From positions 558,001 through 622,000 of the forward strand of contig NZ_VFJE01000056.1 of NCBI RefSeq assembly GCF_006385255.1: a stretch of DNA of 64,000 nt. Direction: 5' to 3'. A program made the translations under genes and the position numbers. Below are positions 59,847 to 64,000 of this stretch, piece after piece. Numbering within the stretch: the first letter of the stretch is position 1; each line of letters begins with the position of its first letter. The stretch comes from Flavobacterium microcysteis (lineage in GTDB: Bacteria; Bacteroidota; Bacteroidia; Flavobacteriales; Flavobacteriaceae). The notes below the pieces were generated by a model. The model was given only the letters and a program-made list of their open reading frames with translations, was not told where the DNA came from and searched no databases.

Positions 59847-61733
59847 ATGAAATATTTTTATGTTTTGATTAGTATTTTCTCTTCTGGAATACTTTTTTCT
59901 CAATCAAAGGAAAAGTTGAAGGAAGTAATAGAAAATACTAATGTTGCAGAACTGAAACTGTTGAAAGAACAATTTCAGGCTGAATATCTTGAACGTCAAG
60001 AAAGAATCAATGACTATTTGCTGAAAAATCCGACAGCTACTAGAGTAGTAAAGGACAAGTCTACCAAAAAAGAAATGTATGATGTCTTAGACGGGAAAGA
60101 AGTACTTTATTATGTAACATCTAACGCAGGCTCATCTGCAACTATTCGTACCAATAGATTATATTCAGGTGGAGCTTTAGGGTTGAATGTACAAGGCCAG
60201 GGGATGAAAGGATTTGTTTGGGATGGCGGTGGAGCTAGAACTACTCACGTTGAATTCCCTAACAATAAAGTAAATATTATTGACGGAGCAGAATTAGATG
60301 ATCATGCCACTCACGTTACAGGTACTATTGCTGCGCAAGGACTTACTGCAACTTTGAAAGGTATTGCTTTTGATGCATCAGTTGATAGCTATGATTGGAA
60401 TAATGATTATGCTGAAATGGCTGATGAGGCAGCTGATGGAATGCTAGTTTCTAACCATTCTTATTGGATTGGACAAAACGCAAGATGGGTATTTGGAGCG
60501 TATGATTCTAGAGCCAGATCATTCGATTTAATTGCTTTCAACGCACCTTTTTACCTTGGAGTTACGGCTGCAGGAAATGACAGAAATGATTTTGGTGATG
60601 CACTTGTTGGCCCATATTTGAGTGAAAAAGGAGGGTATAATTTAGTAAGAGGAATGCAGAATGGAAAAAATTTCCTAACTGTAGGAGCTGTAAACCAAGT
60701 GAGTAATTATACAAGTCCTGAAAGTGTTGTAATGTCTTCATTCAGTAGTTGGGGACCTACAGATGATGGTAGAATTAAGCCGGAAATTGTAGCTAAAGGA
60801 GTAAACGTTAGATCGACATTAGATACATCTGATACAGCATCTGGACTTATGAGCGGTACATCTATGGCATCGCCTGCTGTAACAGGAGCTGTTTTGTTGA
60901 TGCAACAACATTATCATAATACTTTTTCTCCAAACTATATGAGAGCGGCTACTGTTAAAGGTTTGTTGTTGCATACAGCTGATGAAGCAGGAGCTTATAT
61001 TGGTCCGGATTATGAATTTGGTTGGGGATTATTAAACGCTGAAAAAGCGGCAACTTTGATTACAAATAAAAATGCAGGAACAGCTGTTATTGATGAATTG
61101 ACTTTAACCAATGGTCAAACCTATACAAGAACAATTTCCGCTAATGGATCAACTCCTCTGTTTGTTTCTATTTCTTGGACTGATAGAGCTGGAACAGCTA
61201 ATAATGGAACCAATGATTTAGCGACTTTGAATCTTGTTAATGACTTGGATGTAAGAGTGGTGAAAACTGATAATACTACTTACTTTCCATGGACACTAGA
61301 TCCATCTAATCTTGGTGGTGAACCATCAAGAGCTCAAGATAATTTCAGAGATAATTATGAGAAAGTACAAGTTGATAATCCAAATGGAACCTACAATATA
61401 GTAGTGACACACAAAGGAACATTGACTGGCGGTTCGCAAAATTTTTCATTGATTGTTTCTGGTCCACAAGTATTGAGCACAAAAGAAACGGCTAAAATTG
61501 ATAATGCAATATCAATTTATCCAAACCCGGTTGCTAATAGCTTAAATTTCGCTGTTGCAGATTCTATCGTTTTGTCTGATGTGTCAATCTATGACGTTAC
61601 TGGAAAAATGGTTATTTCAAGCAAAGATTTGTCATCAAACTCTATTGATGTTTCAAGACTTCAATCTGGTGTTTATTTTGCAAAATTTGCAAGTCAAGAT
61701 AAGACAGTTACAAAAAAATTCATCAAACAATAA
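59847..61733 (+). CDS. Secreted S8 serine protease with type IX sorting domain
   Basis: A 628-residue protein with a signal peptide (1-18, FSQ). Residues about 25-100 form a propeptide-like part. The S8 domain spans about 115-400, with D126 in FVWDGGGARTTH, H156 in DHATHVTG and S339 in SGTSMASP; an oxyanion Asn is in TAAGNDRND. A beta-sandwich at about 415-545 (DLDVRVV, YNIVVTHKG) follows, and a C-terminal type A T9SS domain (ISIYPNPVANSLNF). It is secreted by T9SS and probably cuts extracellular protein. It is the neighbour of a SusCD operon, which may import peptides. Confidence 0.95.
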   Translation: MKYFYVLISIFSSGILFSQSKEKLKEVIENTNVAELKLLKEQFQAEYLERQERINDYLLKNPTATRVVKDKSTKKEMYDVLDGKEVLYYVTSNAGSSATIRTNRLYSGGALGLNVQGQGMKGFVWDGGGARTTHVEFPNNKVNIIDGAELDDHATHVTGTIAAQGLTATLKGIAFDASVDSYDWNNDYAEMADEAADGMLVSNHSYWIGQNARWVFGAYDSRARSFDLIAFNAPFYLGVTAAGNDRNDFGDALVGPYLSEKGGYNLVRGMQNGKNFLTVGAVNQVSNYTSPESVVMSSFSSWGPTDDGRIKPEIVAKGVNVRSTLDTSDTASGLMSGTSMASPAVTGAVLLMQQHYHNTFSPNYMRAATVKGLLLHTADEAGAYIGPDYEFGWGLLNAEKAATLITNKNAGTAVIDELTLTNGQTYTRTISANGSTPLFVSISWTDRAGTANNGTNDLATLNLVNDLDVRVVKTDNTTYFPWTLDPSNLGGEPSRAQDNFRDNYEKVQVDNPNGTYNIVVTHKGTLTGGSQNFSLIVSGPQVLSTKETAKIDNAISIYPNPVANSLNFAVADSIVLSDVSIYDVTGKMVISSKDLSSNSIDVSRLQSGVYFAKFASQDKTVTKKFIKQ

Positions 61734-61750
61734 TCGGTTAGATGATATAT

Positions 61751-61778
61751 AAAACCCGCTTTTAAAGCGGGTTTTTTT
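61751..61778 (+). terminator. Terminator after the secreted protease
   Basis: AAAACCCGCTTT and AAAGCGGGTTTTTTT form a hairpin with almost no loop and a T tract. Confidence 0.88.
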
Positions 61779-61803
61779 ATGTTTTTATTTTACTTAAAAA
61801 AAG

Positions 61804-61811
61804 TATCTTTG
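61804..61811 (+). promoter_or_regulatory. -7 box before the putative porin gene
   Basis: TATCTTTG, exact consensus, ends 16 bp before the ATG, so the leader would be only about 10 bases. Confidence 0.66.
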
Positions 61812-61827
61812 CTCAAATTGTATCTGA

Positions 61828-63801
61828 ATGGCAAAGTTTTTTTATGTAGCGCTATTTTTATTATTACCTCTTTTTGTCTTTGCGCAAACAAAAGATCCGC
61901 AAACAAAAGAAAAGGTTGCTGCGAGCAAGGACAAAAAAGGGCAATTAGCTGTACCAACCCAAAGTGATACTATTGCTACGATTGATATGTACAAGATTGT
62001 CACTTTGCAACATGATACGACCTATGTTGATACTTCTCTAACGATACGGAAAGAATACAAGTTCAATTATTTAAGAAAAGATAATTTTGGACTACTGCCT
62101 TTTTCTAACGAAGGACAAACTTTTAATACACTTGATTACGGTTATAATAAAGTCACGGCCTACCCGGGGTTTGGATTTGCAGGAAAACATTTTAACTATC
62201 TTGAAGTAGACGATATAAAATACTATAATGTCGCCACGCCTATGACAGAACTTTATTTTAAGACTGTTATGGAACAAGGTCAGATGATTGATGCCTTTAT
62301 TACTTTAAATACTTCAGAGAGACTTAATTTTTCGATTGGTTACAGAGGGTTGCGTTCCTTGGGGAAATATGTAAATCAGCTTTCGAGCAACGGGAATTTT
62401 AAATTTATGACCAGCTATAATACCTCAAACGAAAGGTATTTCTTAAAAGCACATTTTACAGGACAGGATCTTACAAATGGCGAAAATGGTGGTATCGTAA
62501 GCCTTGAAGATTTTGAAGGAGGTGATAGTGAATTTGATAATAGGGCAAGATTGGACGTGTACTTTTTAGATGCGACTTCTATTCTAAAAGGGAATCGTTA
62601 TTTTGTAGACCATCATTTTAGAGTCAATGCCAACAAAAGTGCGAATAACCTTTATGTTGATCACCAGCTGAATTACGAAAATAAATTTTTTGAATATACA
62701 CAGCCAACAGTTGTTACTACTATTACTACGCCGGCACAAGGAACTATCAGGCTGTCAAGATTTGGAGAGTCATACCGTTCAAGCAACATAAACGATAAGA
62801 CCCGTTATAACAGGATGTATAATAAAGTAGGAGCGACTTATGAAAATAGCACTTTAGGTCAGTTCCAGTTTTTTATTGAAGATTTCAGATACAATTACTT
62901 CTATAACCGTATAATTATACAGAGCCCGACTTATACAATTGGAAACCAATTGTCGGATGAATTTAATGTAGTGGGTGGGCAATATACCTATCAAAAAAAT
63001 AACTGGAACGGAAGGTTTTTGTTCTCAAGTTCAATTTCTGAACAAAAAGCATCTACATTGGATGCTAACTTATCCTATAAGTTTGATGAAAAGAATAATG
63101 TGCACTTCCAGTATCAAAATCTAAGTAAGGTGCCAGATCATATATTTAATCTTTTTCAAAGCAGTTATGTAGATTATAATTGGGCTAATAATTTTGAAAA
63201 TGAAAAGATAAATAGTCTCACCGTTAACGCAAACACCCAATGGGCAAACGCTTCGCTACAAGTGTCAAGTTTGAAGAATCATTTGTATTTTTTTAATGAA
63301 AGTACAACCCAAGATACATTAACAGTCAAGCCAGGCCAATATTCAAAGGCAATCAATTATCTGTCCTTGAAAGTCTCTAAAGAATTCAAGTTTAGAAAAT
63401 GGGCACTTGACAACACGGTTCTTTATCAAAAAGTTGATCAGGATAATGATATATTGAATGTTCCCCAATTAGTCACAAGAAATACACTTTATTATTCTAC
63501 GCATGTTTTCAAAAAAGCGATGTTTTTACAGACAGGTATAACATTCAGCTATTTCTCAAAATATTATGCAAACGACTACAATCCGGTTATTGGCGACTTT
63601 TACATACAGACCAAAAGAGAGGTTGGAGGTTTCCCAACGTTTGATTTTTTTGTAAATGCTAAGATTCGTAACACAAGAGTTTATCTAAAAGCAGAACATT
63701 TCAATTCCGGCTTTGGGGATAAAAACTATTATTCTGCACCTAATTATCCATACCGCGATTTTATCGTGCGTTTCGGATTGGTTTGGAACTTCTTCTCATA
63801 A
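61828..63801 (+). CDS. Putative outer-membrane porin (Bacteroidota-type)
   Basis: A 657-residue protein with a signal peptide (1-21, FVFAQT), a Lys/Gln/Thr-rich linker, and a long beta-barrel in which amphipathic strands alternate with turns rich in Asn, Tyr and Lys (YNKVTAYPGFGFAGKHFNYLEV, VHFQYQNLSKVPDHIFNLFQ, DFIVRFGLVWNFF at the end). The end with aromatic Phe is typical of outer-membrane barrels. It matches the Bacteroidota family annotated as putative porin. Function unknown, probably general or solute-specific diffusion. Confidence 0.85.
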   Translation: MAKFFYVALFLLLPLFVFAQTKDPQTKEKVAASKDKKGQLAVPTQSDTIATIDMYKIVTLQHDTTYVDTSLTIRKEYKFNYLRKDNFGLLPFSNEGQTFNTLDYGYNKVTAYPGFGFAGKHFNYLEVDDIKYYNVATPMTELYFKTVMEQGQMIDAFITLNTSERLNFSIGYRGLRSLGKYVNQLSSNGNFKFMTSYNTSNERYFLKAHFTGQDLTNGENGGIVSLEDFEGGDSEFDNRARLDVYFLDATSILKGNRYFVDHHFRVNANKSANNLYVDHQLNYENKFFEYTQPTVVTTITTPAQGTIRLSRFGESYRSSNINDKTRYNRMYNKVGATYENSTLGQFQFFIEDFRYNYFYNRIIIQSPTYTIGNQLSDEFNVVGGQYTYQKNNWNGRFLFSSSISEQKASTLDANLSYKFDEKNNVHFQYQNLSKVPDHIFNLFQSSYVDYNWANNFENEKINSLTVNANTQWANASLQVSSLKNHLYFFNESTTQDTLTVKPGQYSKAINYLSLKVSKEFKFRKWALDNTVLYQKVDQDNDILNVPQLVTRNTLYYSTHVFKKAMFLQTGITFSYFSKYYANDYNPVIGDFYIQTKREVGGFPTFDFFVNAKIRNTRVYLKAEHFNSGFGDKNYYSAPNYPYRDFIVRFGLVWNFFS

Positions 63802-63894
63802 AATTTTATAGACAAACAGCTTATTTAGATTTCATACACAGAATGTGTGCTGTATAATTTATACTTCATAATTCGTAATTAATTTTGTAGTTCC

Positions 63895-63902
63895 TATCTT
63901 TG
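63895..63902 (+). promoter_or_regulatory. -7 box before the right-edge PLP enzyme gene
   Basis: TATCTTTG, exact consensus, ends 24 bp before the ATG. Confidence 0.66.
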
Positions 63903-63926
63903 TAGCTTAAAAATCACAGATTATAA

Positions 63927-64000
63927 ATGAAATACGCAAATAATATACTAGAAACTATAGGAAACACGCCTTTAGTAAAACTAAACAAGGTCACCAAAGA
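63927..64000 (+). CDS. Cysteine synthase / cystathionine beta-synthase-like enzyme (partial, runs off the right edge)
   Basis: The 24 complete codons visible give MKYANNILETIGNTPLVKLN, the conserved N-terminus of fold-type II PLP enzymes (cysteine synthase, cystathionine beta-synthase). The NTPLVKL motif is characteristic. Which enzyme it is cannot be decided because the rest is outside the window. Confidence 0.85.
   Translation, partial: MKYANNILETIGNTPLVKLNKVTK

Overview
The window is chromosomal DNA of a low-GC member of the Bacteroidota, most likely a Flavobacterium-like member of the Flavobacteriaceae. The evidence is the gene content: SusC/SusD, type IX secretion sorting tails, GSCFA, DUF4230, DUF4136 and DUF5522 proteins, and OMP_b-brl_3 receptors. 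Many promoters also carry the Bacteroidota -7 box TAnnTTTG placed 15-40 bp before start codons. About 60 genes are supported, and most are ordinary core or accessory chromosome genes.

Layout. 1-5.3 kb is a copper-handling block: a metal-binding AraC regulator, a CopA-type ATPase and two small HMA proteins, followed by a peptidase E-like gene. Two copies of a long dispersed palindrome lie on either side of copA and the HMA genes. 5.3-8.6 kb holds a divergent AraC regulator facing a secreted flavodoxin-RidA fusion and an MFS exporter. 8.7-24.7 kb is mostly housekeeping: a barrel protein, a membrane AraC regulator, two identical initiator tRNAs, era, der, a large TonB-type receptor, a GH30 glycosidase, a LemA/TPM operon, an M23 peptidase with a MerR regulator, and alaS.

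25.6-31.6 kb is a mobile element I could delimit to the base. It is a 5,975-bp IS1595-family transposon with 23-bp terminal inverted repeats (22 of 23 matched) and a perfect 8-bp target duplication, TTAAAATG. Besides the transposase it carries a tight two-gene AAA+ ATPase / subtilisin-like protease operon with its own promoter, an unusual stretch of nested complementary helices (candidate structured RNA), and a lipoprotein gene. It has inserted between a VOC/SRPBCC operon and what looks like that operon's native promoter, now 6 kb away.

31.9-34.3 kb is a compact ribosomal peptide cluster of the microviridin-like graspetide type. It encodes a 75-residue precursor with a PFFxxFL leader motif, a double glycine and two TxK(F/Y)PSD cores, then a hairpin, then two ATP-grasp ligases resembling MvdC and MvdD.

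34.3-54.2 kb returns to chromosomal genes: GSCFA, a two-component system, an aromatic amino acid hydroxylase, urocanate hydratase, a PLP deaminase, a muramidase, hemL, three small secreted proteins, lysS, lipB and rnhB. 54.3-59.7 kb is a SusC/SusD/lipoprotein uptake operon. It is followed by a T9SS-secreted subtilase, a putative porin, and the first codons of a cysteine synthase-like gene at the right edge. No CRISPR array, rRNA or prophage was seen.
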